From assembly GCA_033977485.1 (NCBI GenBank), contig CM066988.1, positions 53,629,649-53,693,648 on the forward strand: 64,000 bases of DNA, written 5' to 3'. The notes beneath the pieces are model-generated. The model searched no databases, had not been told where the DNA came from, and saw only the letters and a program-made list of their open reading frames with translations. A program made the position numbers and the translations under genes. Every line of letters begins with the position of its first letter. The first letter of the stretch is position 1. Positions 1-12,226 of the stretch are shown piece after piece. The DNA is from Hydrangea macrophylla. Taxonomy: Eukaryota > Streptophyta > Magnoliopsida > Cornales > Hydrangeaceae.

Positions 1-1275
1 ATAGTCTCAAATTCGAAATCCGACGATTAATTAGCCTCCTAGTCGATCCTTCAAAGTTTGGGAGAAATCGCATGAGGTATGAAGTTCTAACTTGTGAAAT
101 ATAGAGAAATACATGTTTTATATTTCGACGACGAAATTGAGATCTGGGCAAAATCCATGTGTTAATTGTAGGCCCGTTAATTATGCACGCGCTAAATTAT
201 GAAAGGCATGTCTAGATTTACGCGAGCACGTTGAGTTGTCTATGTGGGTCAAAGGGGGTTCTTATACAAATTCATGCCGGAATAAGCTTCTCGTTGTTTG
301 AGAATTTGAGTAGCGACGGCTACTGTGCATGGTTTAAGGCTTGGACTTGCTATGATACTTGTGAGATGTAATGGTTGTAGGCTTGGACTAGCCATTGACA
401 TCGCGGTTTAAGGCTTGGACTTGCCGCTACCGATGAAGGCGTATTTTTCTCCCTAGAGACTATTGATATGAGTTATGAGCTTAAAGCATGTTTTGTTATA
501 TATTGCATATGTTAGACTTGTGCACTCAGCATATAGCTGAGCAGTGGAGATTTACTCCATTGCAGGTAAGAAGAAAGACAAGAAGAAACGTGATGAGTGA
601 GGCCGAGGAACACCGGGGAACCACAATTGTATAAGTTTTTGTTTTAAATCCTAATCTTGTGTAAGGATTGATAAATTGTAAAATGTTGTAATAGAATCAT
701 GGATTAGTTCCGTAGTATGGTAATCTTGTAATTGAACTCCTGTAGTTGTGTTTTAAAATGTTGCAATTCAGTGGTGGTTGTGATTATTGTTGATGTGGAG
801 AGGCATGAGTTGTAATGTTTCACACTGGGCTGCCCAGCAGGGGAGCAGTCGACTGGACCCTGGATCAGTCGACTGGATTTCGTGGGGTTTAGACACTGAA
901 AGTGAATAGTATCAAGAGCAGTCGACTGGACCATCCCTAAGTCGACTGGACCATTGTAGATTTTAGCTATTGATCCAAATAGTAATCGATGCAGTTGACT
1001 GGGTTCCCTGATCAGTCGACTGGACCTCTGTCAAGAATTTTGGGTTTTGGTTTCTGCCAGGAACAGTCGACTGGACCCTACCTCAGTCGACTGAACCTCT
1101 GTTTTCAAAGCTGATTTCCTTTGGACAGATTCAATTGAACAAAACTTTTTATAACTCTGATTTTAATGGATTTTAATAATGTTTTCCGCTGCTTTTTGAC
1201 TTTAAATGGAACTGGATAAGCCTTGATGGCGTGCCACGTGTCTTATTTCCGCGCGTAGTGGGATGGGTCGTGACA
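1..1275 (+). repeat. 5' LTR (partial) of the Tekay-like element
   Basis: Aligns end to end with 8724-9998, with scattered substitutions of a few percent by eye. It ends in GTGACA at 1270-1275, five bases before the primer binding site. The part corresponding to the first 771 bp of the 3' LTR lies outside the window. The 3' portion (about 845-1095) carries an array of palindromic CAGTCGACTG units. Confidence 0.93.
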
Positions 1276-1280
1276 TTTAG

Positions 1281-1292
1281 TGGTATAAGAGC
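1281..1292 (+). other. Primer binding site, tRNA-Met type
   Basis: TGGTATAAGAGC lies five bases downstream of the 5' LTR end. It differs by one base from TGGTATCAGAGC, the usual plant retrotransposon site complementary to initiator tRNA-Met. Confidence 0.8.
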
Positions 1293-1477
1293 TATAGGTA
1301 ACAAAACTTTGGGAACGTTCGACGATGAATGGAGTGTTGAGTGATTTAACACATATTCTAGATTGCATCCATACATATTAGAGATGCTTGATGCATATGT
1401 ATGTTGTTTTACATACATGCTATTCTTATTGTTGTACATGCATAGTGTTTATGCATTGAGAATTACAAGATTGTAAC

Positions 1478-4400
1478 CATGAGTGACGAAGAGCGAAATC
1501 TATCGCCACACACTCGACGTATGAATGAAAATGGCAAAAATGATGGGGAATATGGGGGAAATGATACGGAATATAGCAGAGCGACTGCCTCCCACGCCTC
1601 AAATAGAAGTGGAACCAATAACTGTAGTGCATGCACCCGAAACTAGAGGCATAAGATCTGTATCCAAACAATTCGCTCGAAAGAAACCAATAGAATTTCA
1701 TAGGACACCCGATCCAACGCTCGCAGAACATTGGATTATGGACATGGAGAGGATTTTCCAATCTATTCCGATGAATGACAGGGAGAAAATGGAAAATGCA
1801 AGTGATGTGCTGAAGGGTGAAGCCCAGAACTGGTGGGTAAATGTTTTGGATCAAGGGGCACCAATTACTTGGGAGGGGTTCAAGGTGGAATTCAATCGCC
1901 GGTTCTTTCCGCGAGCCGCCTATAATGCAAAGAAGAGAGAATTTGATAACTTAAAGTAGGGAGATATGACTGTAATCGAATATACTTCCAAGTACAACGC
2001 TTTGTTGAGATTTGGAAAGGGTTCCGTGCCAGAGGAGGAAGATAGGGCAAGAAAATTCAAATAGGGTTTAAGGGAAAATATTCGTCTAAGGGTGAAACCT
2101 ACGAACATTCGACTGTGGCAGCAGTACAACAAACGGCGCTAGTGGCTGAGAGTGGAATAGAAAGGTTGAGGCAGAATCAGCACGGTAAACGAAGCAATGA
2201 GACTGGGGATAAGAACCAAGGCGGATCTTTCAATAGGTCGTTTCAAAGAGGCTCTGGTTCTAGTTTCAGTGATTTCAAGAGAACGCCAAGTAACATACCG
2301 TTATGTTCACTTTGCAACCGACCACACTCAGGCCGATGTTTCATGACCAAACCCCAGAACAGGAACCAAGGCGGGGGTAGTACTAATTCAACACCCGACA
2401 TGCGAGGCAAGTGTTATGATTGTGGAGTATTTGGGCACCAAGCCAAGGATTGCCCGAGGAAGTATCCTCAGCTAGGAGCTAGTTCTATGGCTTCCAATGG
2501 GTCGAAGCCTAGACAATCCAATGACGGGGGACAAAGGACTGAACAACGTCAAAGAAGAGCATTTCAGATGAACCCAGGAGATATGACTGCTTCAGAGATA
2601 GTAGTCTCAGGTTTGGTGCTTGTATGTTCACACTTAGCACGCATACTTGTCGACTCGGGATCTACGCATTCATTTGTATCGCATGCCTTTGTTGAACATT
2701 TGAATGTTAAATCGGCACCGTTAGGATATGAATTGTCTATTGCTGTGCCACTTAGTAAATCAATAATGACGTCTACTATATATAAGAACTGTGAGATCAA
2801 ACTAGGCGAGAAGTTGATGACCGTAGACCTTATACCTATTGTGGTGAACCATTTCGATGTGATACTGGGAATGGATTGGTTAGCTCTTAACCAAGCCACA
2901 ATAGACTGTGAACGGAAAGAGGTTAATTTTTTATCACCGGTACATGGGGACTTTTGCTTCCAAGGGAGTGGGGTTATATCGCCGCCGTATTTGATTTCAG
3001 CTATTCGAGCGGGAAAGTTATTGAAAAAGGGATGTCAAGGATTCCTATGTTCAGTAACTAATGTCTCAGCGACCGAATTAAAAGTAGAAGACATTCCGAT
3101 AGTGCGAGAATATCCAGATGTATTTCCTAATGACCTACTAGCTGTTCTTATTGAGAAAGAGGTTAAGTTCACTATTGAGGTTATGCCAGACTCAAGACCC
3201 GTATCAAAGGCACCGTATAGAATGGCACCCACATAATTGAAAGAGCTGAAAATCCAATTACAAGAGCTACTTGACAAGGGTTTCATTCGACCAAGTATTT
3301 CGCCGTGGGGAGCTCTAGTATTGTTCGTAAAGAAGAGAGATGGTTTAATGCGTATGTGCGTCGACTACCGAGAGTTGAACAAGTTAACAATTAAGAATAA
3401 GTATCCACTGCCGAGAATTGATGATATATTTGATCAACTTCGTGGGGCTCAAGTATTTTCGAAGATAGATTTGAGATCAGGTTACCATTAGTTAAAAGTA
3501 AAGGCCGAAGACGTCGAGAAAACTGCTTTCAGAACGCGCTGCGGATATTATGAGTTCTTAGTCATGCCGTTTGGAGTTACAAATGCACCAGCCGCGTTCA
3601 TGGATCTTATAAACCGAGTCTTTAATGACTATCTTGATGATTTTATGTTAGTGTTCATCGATGATATTCTTATCTATTCACCGAGTGAGATAGAACACGA
3701 GAACCACTTGAGGTTGATATTTTAGAGATTGCAAGAGAAACAACTATTTGGAAAACTTAAGAAATGTGAATTTTGGTTACCTAGTATTACTTTTCTTGGT
3801 CACGTGATTGACAAGAATGGAGTTTTAGTTGATCCTCACAAAGTAGAAGCTGTATCAAATTGGCAAAGACCGACATCTGTACCTGAAATTTGAAGTTTCT
3901 TGGGATTAGCAGGATATTACCGCCGTTTTATTGAGCACTTCTTGAAGATTTCTTTACCTATGACCAAGCTGATGAGGAAAGGGATTACCTTTGAATAGAC
4001 CAAGAATGTGAAGACAGTTTTTAGGAGTTGATGTCAAGGTTGACAATACCATCCGGAACCGAAGGATTTGTAATCTATAGTGACACTTCGCATTAAGGGC
4101 TGGGATGTGTGCTTATGCAAGGTGGCAAGGTGATTGCTTACGCTTCTAGACAACTAAAGACACACGAGGTAAATTATCCGACTCATGATCTTGAATTGGC
4201 CGCAGTAATTCATGCTTTGAAAATTTGGAGACATTACTTGTACGGGGAGAAGTGTTCACAGACCACAAGAGTTTGAAATATATTTTCACCCAACGGGATT
4301 TGAATATGAGACAAAGAAGATGGTTAGAATTAATGGAGGATTACGATCTTTCGATTGAGTATCACCCGGGGAAGGCTAATGTGGTGGCAGACGCCCTAAG

Positions 4401-4787
4401 CCGGAAGACGACAAGGAACTTAGCCGACGAACTAACTTAACAAAAAGAATTGGTAAAGGAGATGGAGCGATTAGAGTTGGATGTAATTCCAGAGACTAGT
4501 GGTGGTTTAATGATAGCGATCATAGCACACTCATATATTATTGATGAGATCAAAAAAGAGCAGTTTAACGATGTCTACTTATGCAAAATGAGAGACGAGA
4601 TACCTTTGGGAAAGCGACCTGATTTCGTATTAGAACAAGGAACGTTGAAATTGGAAAATTGACTATGTGTACCGAATGTGAAAGGCTTGAAAGAGAGGAT
4701 TTTAGAAGAATCACATAGTACTCGATATTCAGTACATTCGGGAAGCAACAAAATATATCGAAACTTGAGTAAAAACTTCTAGTGGAA
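1478..4787 (+). pseudogene. Broken gag-pol of the Tekay-like element, first part
   Basis: Gag begins near 1478, shifts frame near 1525 and runs to about 2160 with stops near 1957 and 2062. A CCHC knuckle (CYDCGVFGHQAKDC) lies near 2410-2455. The protease motif LVDSGSTHSFVS is near 2648. Reverse transcriptase spans about 3237-3960, with the catalytic FIDD motif near 3655-3670. RNase H ends near 4400 ([14 protein letters not shown]). The start of integrase is cut at about 4787. In-frame stops interrupt it at 3234, 3489, 3723, 3891, 3996, 4095, 4438 and 4661 among others, and a frameshift lies near 4030. Most stops replace Gln, Arg or Trp codons through a C-to-T or G-to-A change. Without those changes the family's order of domains is normal. 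Confidence 0.9.
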
Positions 4788-4789
4788 GG

Positions 4790-6128
4790 TGTTGGCCCAA
4801 ATATGGAAACCTTAGAGGGGAGGTGAATAAGGTTTTAGCGGAATTTTAACCTTTTTTAAAAAAAAAATAGCAAATTAAACACAATCACAAGCAATTATGT
4901 AAAGAGAGAAGGGAAGAAAAACTTGCAAACCGATTTTTCAAGTGGTTCGACAATCGCACACCGCGGCCTACGTCCACCCCTCAAGAACACCTCTTAAGGA
5001 TTCCTTTACTCCGATCTACTTCACGGGTGTAAACCAAACCGTTCCCGGAGCACTTATGGGTGTGCACCAAACCGTTACAAGAGCCTTCAATCTCTCCCAA
5101 AGAAGAACACCTCTTCTTTGCACACAATGGTTATTAACCCTCACTCTTTACAAATTGATATGAATACAAATTGAAACTCTCTATATAGAGTGGATAATAC
5201 AAATAAAGCTCACTACAATTTTGCTCTCTCAAGAAATACAAATGAAAGATTTGGGCAAATTGATAAACTCACACAACTAGGGCTCAAATGATAATGTTTA
5301 AAGATCAAAGAGATGTGTGATCAATACTATGTTTTCCAATCAAAATCTCAACCCCAAATAGCTTAGGAAAACATGTATTTATAGGCCTTGGAAGATTATA
5401 GCCGTTGGTGGCAAGTTTGGTAATTAAAAGCCTCTCTAAAAACTAGTCGTTATTGCCTTTCTGGTCGCTTCAGTCGACTGGACCTTGAAGCAATCGACTG
5501 GGCCTTGAAGCAGTCGACTGAGATGTGTTTACAGAGGGTTCTGTTTGCATTCTGCTCACTTCAGTCGACTGCATCGGGCCCTTAGTCGACTGCCCCTCCC
5601 TGTTTGACAACCTGACACATCTCCACTAAAATGGACATAACTCCCTCTACAAAAATCAGATTTACGATCCGTTTGATGTTTTGGAAACTAGATTAAAATA
5701 CATTTCCAACCATATAAGATTCAATATTTAATTATTTTTCAATTGTTTGGGGCATTGATTTAAAGATGACTCACTTAAAATTTATTTCCAAAACTTTAAC
5801 TTTTAGAATTTGTTTGAGCCCCTATGAGTGTGAGATCAAGATGCCTTACAATGATGGTCGTAGACTTCAACCAAGGGTGAAATATCTTCAAGTCTTCAAG
5901 CTTGATCCTTGTTTAGCTCCTTGTAATCTTGATCTACATCAATTAAATCTCATGAACACAAAGATGTTAAAACATTGATACAAAATTAATACATGAGATT
6001 ATATATGAGCATAAAAATGACTATGATAATAATAAGGAATGAATCAATATGAATCATGTAATTATCATGACATATTTAACATCATCAAAACATAATTAAA
6101 TTTGCCTTAATATATCTTAAGGCTAACA
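4790..6128 (-). repeat. SIRE/Maximus-like Ty1/copia LTR, reverse orientation
   Basis: The 1339-bp segment starts TGTTGG and ends CTAACA, matching inverted termini. Directly outside its right end the plus strand reads ATCTATCCCTTTTTGATGAT. Its complement is the polypurine tract and conserved ATCATCAAAAA block that precedes the 3' LTR in SIRE-type copia elements, so this LTR lies on the minus strand. Around 5470-5600 it holds five copies or variants of the AGTCGACTG palindrome that also fills the unrelated host LTR. Confidence 0.78.
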
Positions 6129-6825
6129 ATCTATCCCTTTTTGATGATGGCAAACAACCAATGAAGGATATGCCAATATAAGCACATTTGGTCATTTTCA
6201 TGCTATCATTCGTAATGGATATCATATGTTAAAGAATATGAATGATAACGACACAAATACTTCTCCCCAATACTTCTCATATTTTTCCCCCTTTGAAATT
6301 ATCAAAAAGCTTTGGGGATAAAATACAAAGCTCCCCCTCACAATAGGCATACAAATCAAAAAACCAAAAAGATACCAAAAATAAACAAATATAACCACAT
6401 GTGAGAAAATGAATACTTGAAAGTGCTCCCCCCTAAGTATGTGCAATGACAAAAGATACCAAATGATATAAAAAAAGAGCATATTCTCCCAAAAGATACC
6501 AGTGATAAAGTTGGAGAACTCAAGTAAACATATCATGGAGGCAATATGATACCAAAAGTAACTAAAGTGAGCGTAATATCATGATACCAACAAATTAAGC
6601 CAACTAAAATGAACATAGTAATATGTTCCCCCTCAACATATGCATATATGAATGAATGTTAATCATGGGATCAACATTATGCGTTATCTCCTTAGGAGGA
6701 TGAAATAGCTATGAACATCAAAACAAAATAACTTAATAAATCAAACAAGATTAGCATGCTATCAAAATCAAGAAAAATATCGAAACAAGTTAATCTAACC
6801 TACTCCTACTAGGCTTAAGGTGAGA
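6129..6825 (-). mobile_element. Truncated interior of the SIRE-like element
   Basis: Non-coding AT-rich sequence continuing from the polypurine tract. It carries repeated CTCCCCCT / TTCCCCCTC blocks (near 6290, 6330, 6425 and 6625), typical of the 3' non-coding interior of SIRE elements read on the opposite strand. No coding domain is left. Its right border, just before 6833, joins directly to gypsy integrase sequence, and the second SIRE LTR is missing. Confidence 0.6.
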
Positions 6826-6832
6826 GATTACA

Positions 6833-7910
6833 ATGGACTTTGTTTCAGGATGGAAATGGGATACGATAATAATGGACTTTGTTTCAGGATTTCCACGATC
6901 ATTCAATAAGAATGATAAGATTTGGGTTATAGTTGATCGATTAACCAAGTCAGCTCATTTTCTACCGATTAGGACGACTAAACCGTCCAAGTTGGCAGAA
7001 TTGTATGTGAGATAGGTTGTAAGACTACATGGGGTACCAGCCGTGATCATATCCGATCGTGATAGTAGTTTTACATCGAGGTTTTGGGGAAGTTACAAAC
7101 AGCTGAGGGTACGAAGTTGAGTTTCAGTACTGCATTTCATCCTCAGACCGATAGATAGTCAAAGCGTATGATTCATACATTAGAGGATATGTTACGATTG
7201 TGTGTATTGGATTTTGGGGGTGATTGGGAAAAACATCTACTATTGATTGAGTTTGCGTATAACAACGGATTTCAGTCAAGTATTGGTATGGCACCATATG
7301 AAGCTTTGTATGGGCGTAAATATCGATCACCGGTTTGTTGGACCGAGTTGGAGAAAGAAAGTTGTTAGGACCTGAGTTAATACAGGTGACTACTGAAAAG
7401 GTGAAGTTGATTCAGGAGCGACTTAAGGTAGCTCAGAGCCGATATAAGAGTTATGCAGACTCGAAACGGCGACCGATGACGTTCGAAGTAGGTGACTTTG
7501 TTTACTTACGAGTATCGCCTTCGAAAGGCATTGTCCGATTTGGAAAGCGAGGGAAACTTAACCAAAGATTTATCGGACCGTTTGAGATTCTAGAGAGAAT
7601 AGGGCCGGTGGCTTACCGATTGGCTTTATCAGTTGAGTTATCATTTGTGCGCAACGTGTTTCACGTGTCTATTTTGAGACGTTGTATGACTGATACGAGT
7701 AAGATCATTGTACCTGAACGGCTGCAGATTCAGGGAGACTTGACTTATGTGGAACAACCGATAGAGATTCTAGATCGAAAGGAACAAGTCTTGAGAACTA
7801 AAACAATTCCGCTGGTGAAGATATTATGGCGTAGTCACACTGTTGAAGAGGCTACGTGGGAAAATGAGGAAGACATGCGGAATGAGTATTCGTACCTGTT
7901 CGACGTATGA
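6833..7910 (+). pseudogene. Broken pol of the Tekay-like element, integrase and chromodomain
   Basis: Resumes in the integrase core (MDFVSGFPRS) after the copia fragment; the HHCC zinc domain is lost. The second catalytic Asp is seen in ISDRDSSF. Where the third catalytic residue (Glu, in SERT) is expected the sequence reads SKR, so Glu is replaced by Lys. Stops occur near 7013 and 7156, with frame changes near 7100 and 7350. The last open stretch (7335-7910) holds the GPY/F region and a chromodomain-like end (WRSHTVEEATWENEEDM). A 19-bp direct duplication (6833-6851 and 6872-6890) marks the junction. Two changes, the lost zinc domain and the Glu to Lys change, would each disable integration. 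Confidence 0.88.
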
Positions 7911-7940
7911 GGTATAAGTTTGGGGACAAACTTCCTTTTT

Positions 7941-7952
7941 GGAGGGGAGAGC
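7941..7952 (+). other. Polypurine tract of the Tekay-like element
   Basis: GGAGGGGAGAGC directly precedes the 3' LTR, the expected place and composition for the plus-strand primer. Confidence 0.75.
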
Positions 7953-9998
7953 TATCACACCCATTTCATAATTTGCATGCTTTTAAAATAAGACAGAGTG
8001 GTAACACGTGAAAATATTAATGTTTATTAATATTGAGTTGAGGTTGACTGTGAGTCAATAGTAAGGTGTCAGTGAGGACACGGGAACATGGCACTTCATG
8101 TTGCATTGGCATGGTTAAATGACATTTACATGATTTAAATGTTATTTGAAATATATGGTATTTTGTGAATAGTGAATTATACCTGTGTAGTATAATTTCT
8201 GGTAATCTCGATATTGTTATATCAGTTTGAGCACTGTGGTGAGAACGTGAGTGACACGTTCAATAAAAAGGTAGATGTGTAGAGATTCCACATAATTTTG
8301 TTTTCGAACGTTATTTTGGACCAAACGTGACTTAGTCGGAAACTTCTGAAATTTATAATTTTCACTCGTAAAGGCATAAAATGAACGTGTGCGACGTTTC
8401 ATGGGTTAATTAGAAGTTTGAGGAACTCGTGGGGAGGTAAATGCAATTCCCGAAGAGTTTGCCTATATATAGTAGTGGATGAGATTCATTCTCATCCAAA
8501 ACTTTTTAAATATCTAGAGAGAGGATAGAGAAAAGGGAGATTGTTGTCACGGGCTTTGCGACGACGATCAGCGACCTATCGTCTGTCTGATTTTCACCAA
8601 ATTCAAGATTAGAACTCGTGGAGGTAAGATTTACGTTTTGATACTACTTAGGCCGTGTTTGGCCAATTTTTGTAAAAATCTTAATTCTAGACTTTTGGGG
8701 AAAATCCAGTAAAACTTGTAGGAATAGTCTCAAATTCGAAATCCGACGATTAATTAGCCTCCTAGTCGATCCTTCAAAGTTTGGGGGAAATCGCACGAGT
8801 TATGAAGTTCTAACTTGTGAAATATAGAGAAATACATGTTTTATATTTCGACGACGAAATTGAGATCCGGGAAAAATCCATGTGTTAATTGTAGGCCCGT
8901 TAATTATGCACGCCCTAAATTGTGAAAAGCATGTCTAGATTTACGCGAGCACGTTGAGTTGTCTGTGTGGGTTAAAGGGGGGTCTTATACAAATTCATGC
9001 CGGAGTAAGCTTCTCGTTGTTTGAGAATTTTAGTAGCGACGGCTACTGTGCATGGTTTAAGGCTTGGACTTGCCATGGCACTTGTGAGATGTAATGGTTG
9101 TAGGCTTGGACTAGCCATTGACATCGCGGTTTAAGGCTTAGACTTGCCGCTACCGGATGAAGGCATATTTTTCTCCCTAGAGACTATTTATATGATTTAT
9201 GAGATTAAAGCATGTTTTGTTATATATTGCATATGTTAGACTTGTGCACTCAGCATATAACTAAGCAGTGGAGATTTACTCCATTGCAGATAAGAAGAAA
9301 GACAAGAAGAAACGTGATGAGTGAGGCCGAGGAACACCGGGGAACCACAATTGTATATGTTTTTGTTTTAAATCCTAATCTTGTGTAAGGATTGGTAAAT
9401 TGTAAAACGTTGTAATAGAATCATGGATTAGTTCCGTAGTATGGTAATCTTGTAATTGAACTCCTGTAGTTGTGTTTTAAAACGTTGCAATTCAGTGGTG
9501 GTTGTGATTATTGTTGATGTGGAGAAGCATGAGTTGTAATGTTTCACACTGGGCTGCCAGCAGGGGAGCAGTCGACTGGACCCTGGATCAGTCGACTGGA
9601 TTCCGTGGGGTTTAGACACTGAAAGTGAATAGTATCAAGAACAGTCGACTGGACCATCCCTAAGTCGACTGGATCATTGTAGATTTTAGCTACTGATCCA
9701 AATAGTAATCGATGCAGTCGACTGGGTTCCCTGATCAGTCGACTGGACCTCTGTCAAGAATTTTGGGTTTTGGTTTCTGCCAGAAACAGTCGACTGGACC
9801 CTACCTCAGTCGACTAAACCTCTGTTTTCAAAGCTGATTTCCTTTGGACAGTTTCAATTGAACAAAACTTTTTATAACTCTGATTTTAATGGATTTTAAT
9901 AATGTTTTCAGCTGCTATTTGACTTTAAATGGAACTGGATAAGCCTTGATGGCGTGTCATGTGTCCTATTTCCGCGCATAGCGGGATGGGTTGTGATA
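7953..9998 (+). repeat. 3' LTR (2046 bp) of the Tekay-like element
   Basis: Starts TATCACACCC right after the purine tract and ends GTGATA at 9998. The 5' LTR ends GTGACA instead. A TATA box (CTATATATAG, about 8463-8472) would start transcription near 8500. Eight CAGTCGACTG-type units lie between about 9569 and 9820. Flanking DNA begins at 9999; the target duplication cannot be checked because the left flank is outside the window. Confidence 0.92.
8463..8472 (+). promoter_or_regulatory. TATA box of the 3' LTR
   Basis: CTATATATAG follows a conserved LTR block and precedes the probable start of R. The related LTR at the window end has TTATATATAG at the equivalent place near 63290. Confidence 0.6.
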
Positions 9999-10175
9999 GG
10001 CATCCCAATAATACGAGAGTGTCACGTGGCAACTATATTGCTATTTATAGATATGTAGATCTATACATATGCATATTACAATTTATTATTATTATTATTG
10101 TTATTTATGTATTTAAAGTGTGTACAATTATAAATTAAATTACCATTTTCCCTTTTTGTAAACTACCCTAGTGTG

Positions 10176-10214
<39 letters not shown>

Positions 10215-10605
10215 TTATTATACTAATATTATTATATCTATATAAAAATTGAATTAACAAATTTTACTTTATGTATTTAAAGTGTGTACAATTATAATTG
10301 AATTATCAAATAATCATTTTGTCTTTTTGTAAACTACCCTTGTGTGCTTAAATATACATATATTATTTTATTATATCATTAATCTATTTATATAAATTAA
10401 ATATATTATTATATACATAAATTTGAATAAAAGTGTTAAATTTTGAATAACAAAATTACCTTGTGCTTTATGCAAATTACCTTTTTGTTTTTATACTTTA
10501 AAGAAACGAACCTTAATGTTTAAAATGTTTACAATTATGAATTCCCTTATATTAAATGGATTTACCAAACACTCTTTTATATTCTGTAAATTACCCTTAT
10601 GTGTG

Positions 10606-10636
<31 letters not shown>

Positions 10637-10984
10637 TATGTTATTATATTATATATTATGTTATTATATTAAATTGTAATATGTATATATATAAATTGAA
10701 TAACCAAATTACCCTTATGCCTTTTACAAATTACTCTTTTGTTAAATCGAATTACCAAATTATCCTTTTGCCTTTCGTAAATTACCCTTTTGTATATTTG
10801 TGTGTGTATATACATATATATATATATGTATTTATCTATACGTTAAAGAAAATAGCATAAAAGTTTAAAGTGTGTACAATTGTAAATTGAATAGCCAAAT
10901 TGCCCTTATGCTTTTTACAAATTATTTTTGTTAAGTTGAATTACCAAATTATCCTTTTGTATTTTGTAAATTAATTTTTTTGCA

Positions 10985-11017
<33 letters not shown>

Positions 11018-11725
11018 GTACTAGCGTTGGTCGATGCCATGAACATGTATCATTGATTTTTTTTCTTTTGAAAAAAAAATAAATATATATATATATATAT
11101 ATCTACCCAAGGAAGTCTCCAAAAAAAAAAAAAGTGCAAAAATAGGATATATAGTGAGAGAGAGGTAGCTACAGTGAGTGTTAGGGAAGTTAATGCGAAA
11201 ATGTAGGAGCGTAGGAAGCATGTTTTATTTTTATTTTTTTTATTTTTAATTTTTACTTTTTAAATATTATTTTATTTCAAATCTCTCTCTCTCTATATGC
11301 AATTATATATTTATGCTATAGTATTGTGTAGCAATGTCATATGGCAACACAACTACATGGAGAGTGTCACGTCACACGTACATTGCTATTTATATACATA
11401 TATATAGATATATTTAGATATTATCTATACATTAAAAAAATCGCCTTAAATTACTGGTTGAACGTCAATTAATATAGTTGTTCAAGCATATTTTTTTTCT
11501 AACACCATCTTAATAATTAGTAGAACATATTTCTCTTTCTTGTATACATTAAAAAGAAAAAATGCAGTAGGTCATCTTCATAGTATTATATAAAAGAGGA
11601 TAAAATGGAATATTCTGTAGATGCCGAATTAATTTAGCCTTATTGGTCATTTTTATTTTTAATTTGGTTATTTAGTAATTTCAAATCAATCAATCTACAT
11701 CAAGTAATTATCCAAGGGTAACTTG

Positions 11726-11995
11726 AGGCTTGTTTGGCAAGGCTTCTTTAAGCCTTAACACATTTTTCAGGGAATCTTTGAATTACCAAACAAGCCTTAG
11801 ACTAATTTTGTAAATTAATGCTTGTTTGGTAATGTTTGTTTGAGGTTTAAGGCAACTTTTAAGGAATCTTTGAATTACCAAACAAGCCTTAAGTCACTTT
11901 TCTAAAAAAGCCTTTGAAATTTAAGATTTGTTTGGCTGTGCTTGTTTTAAGACAACTTTTAAGAAATCCTATAATTACCAAACAAGCCTTAAGTT
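11726..11995. repeat. Three tandem hairpin-forming units
   Basis: GGCTTGTTTGG and its complement CCAAACAAGCC alternate three times (about 11727-11795, 11819-11890, 11930-11991). Around them are shared GGAATCTTTGAATTACC and TTTAAGGCAAC blocks. Each unit could fold on itself. Confidence 0.6.
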
Positions 11996-12050
11996 ATTTT
12001 TGTAAATTATCTTTTTGTACACATGTGGTGTGCATATATATATATATGTA

Positions 12051-12226
12051 CAGTGAAACTCTTAAGTGAATAGGGTTGAGTCCAGTGCACATATTTTCTA
12101 GCCTAAAAAAACCTAAGGGCTGCCTCGTTCACCCACGAGCCTCACTGACCCGCGGGTTTTTTTTAGGCTAAAAAGCATGGTTACTGGGTATGTTCACTCA
12201 ACCATGTTCACTTAAGAGCCTGACCG
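12051..12226. mobile_element. Foldback MITE, copy 1
   Basis: The left end (CAGTGAAACTCTTAAGTGAA) and the inverted right end (CGGTCAGGCTCTTAAGTGAA) agree at about 15 of 20 bases. The complementarity continues inward through GTTGAGT and TTTTTAGGCT blocks towards a GC-rich centre. No coding sequence. I could not define a target duplication. Confidence 0.6.

Larger units (their letters stand above)
1..9998 (+). mobile_element. Decayed Ty3/gypsy chromovirus (Tekay/Del-like), 5' end outside window
   Basis: This is an LTR retrotransposon in plus orientation. Positions 1-1275 match 8724-9998 with no net length change, so the window opens inside the 5' LTR and a complete 3' LTR closes the element. 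Between them lie a tRNA-Met-type primer binding site, gag, a CCHC knuckle, protease, reverse transcriptase, RNase H, integrase, a C-terminal chromodomain-like segment and a polypurine tract. This order and the chromodomain point to the Tekay/Del group of chromoviruses. The coding region has many stops and shifts and is not functional. A reverse-oriented copia LTR fragment interrupts integrase at 4790-about 6825. Confidence 0.93.
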
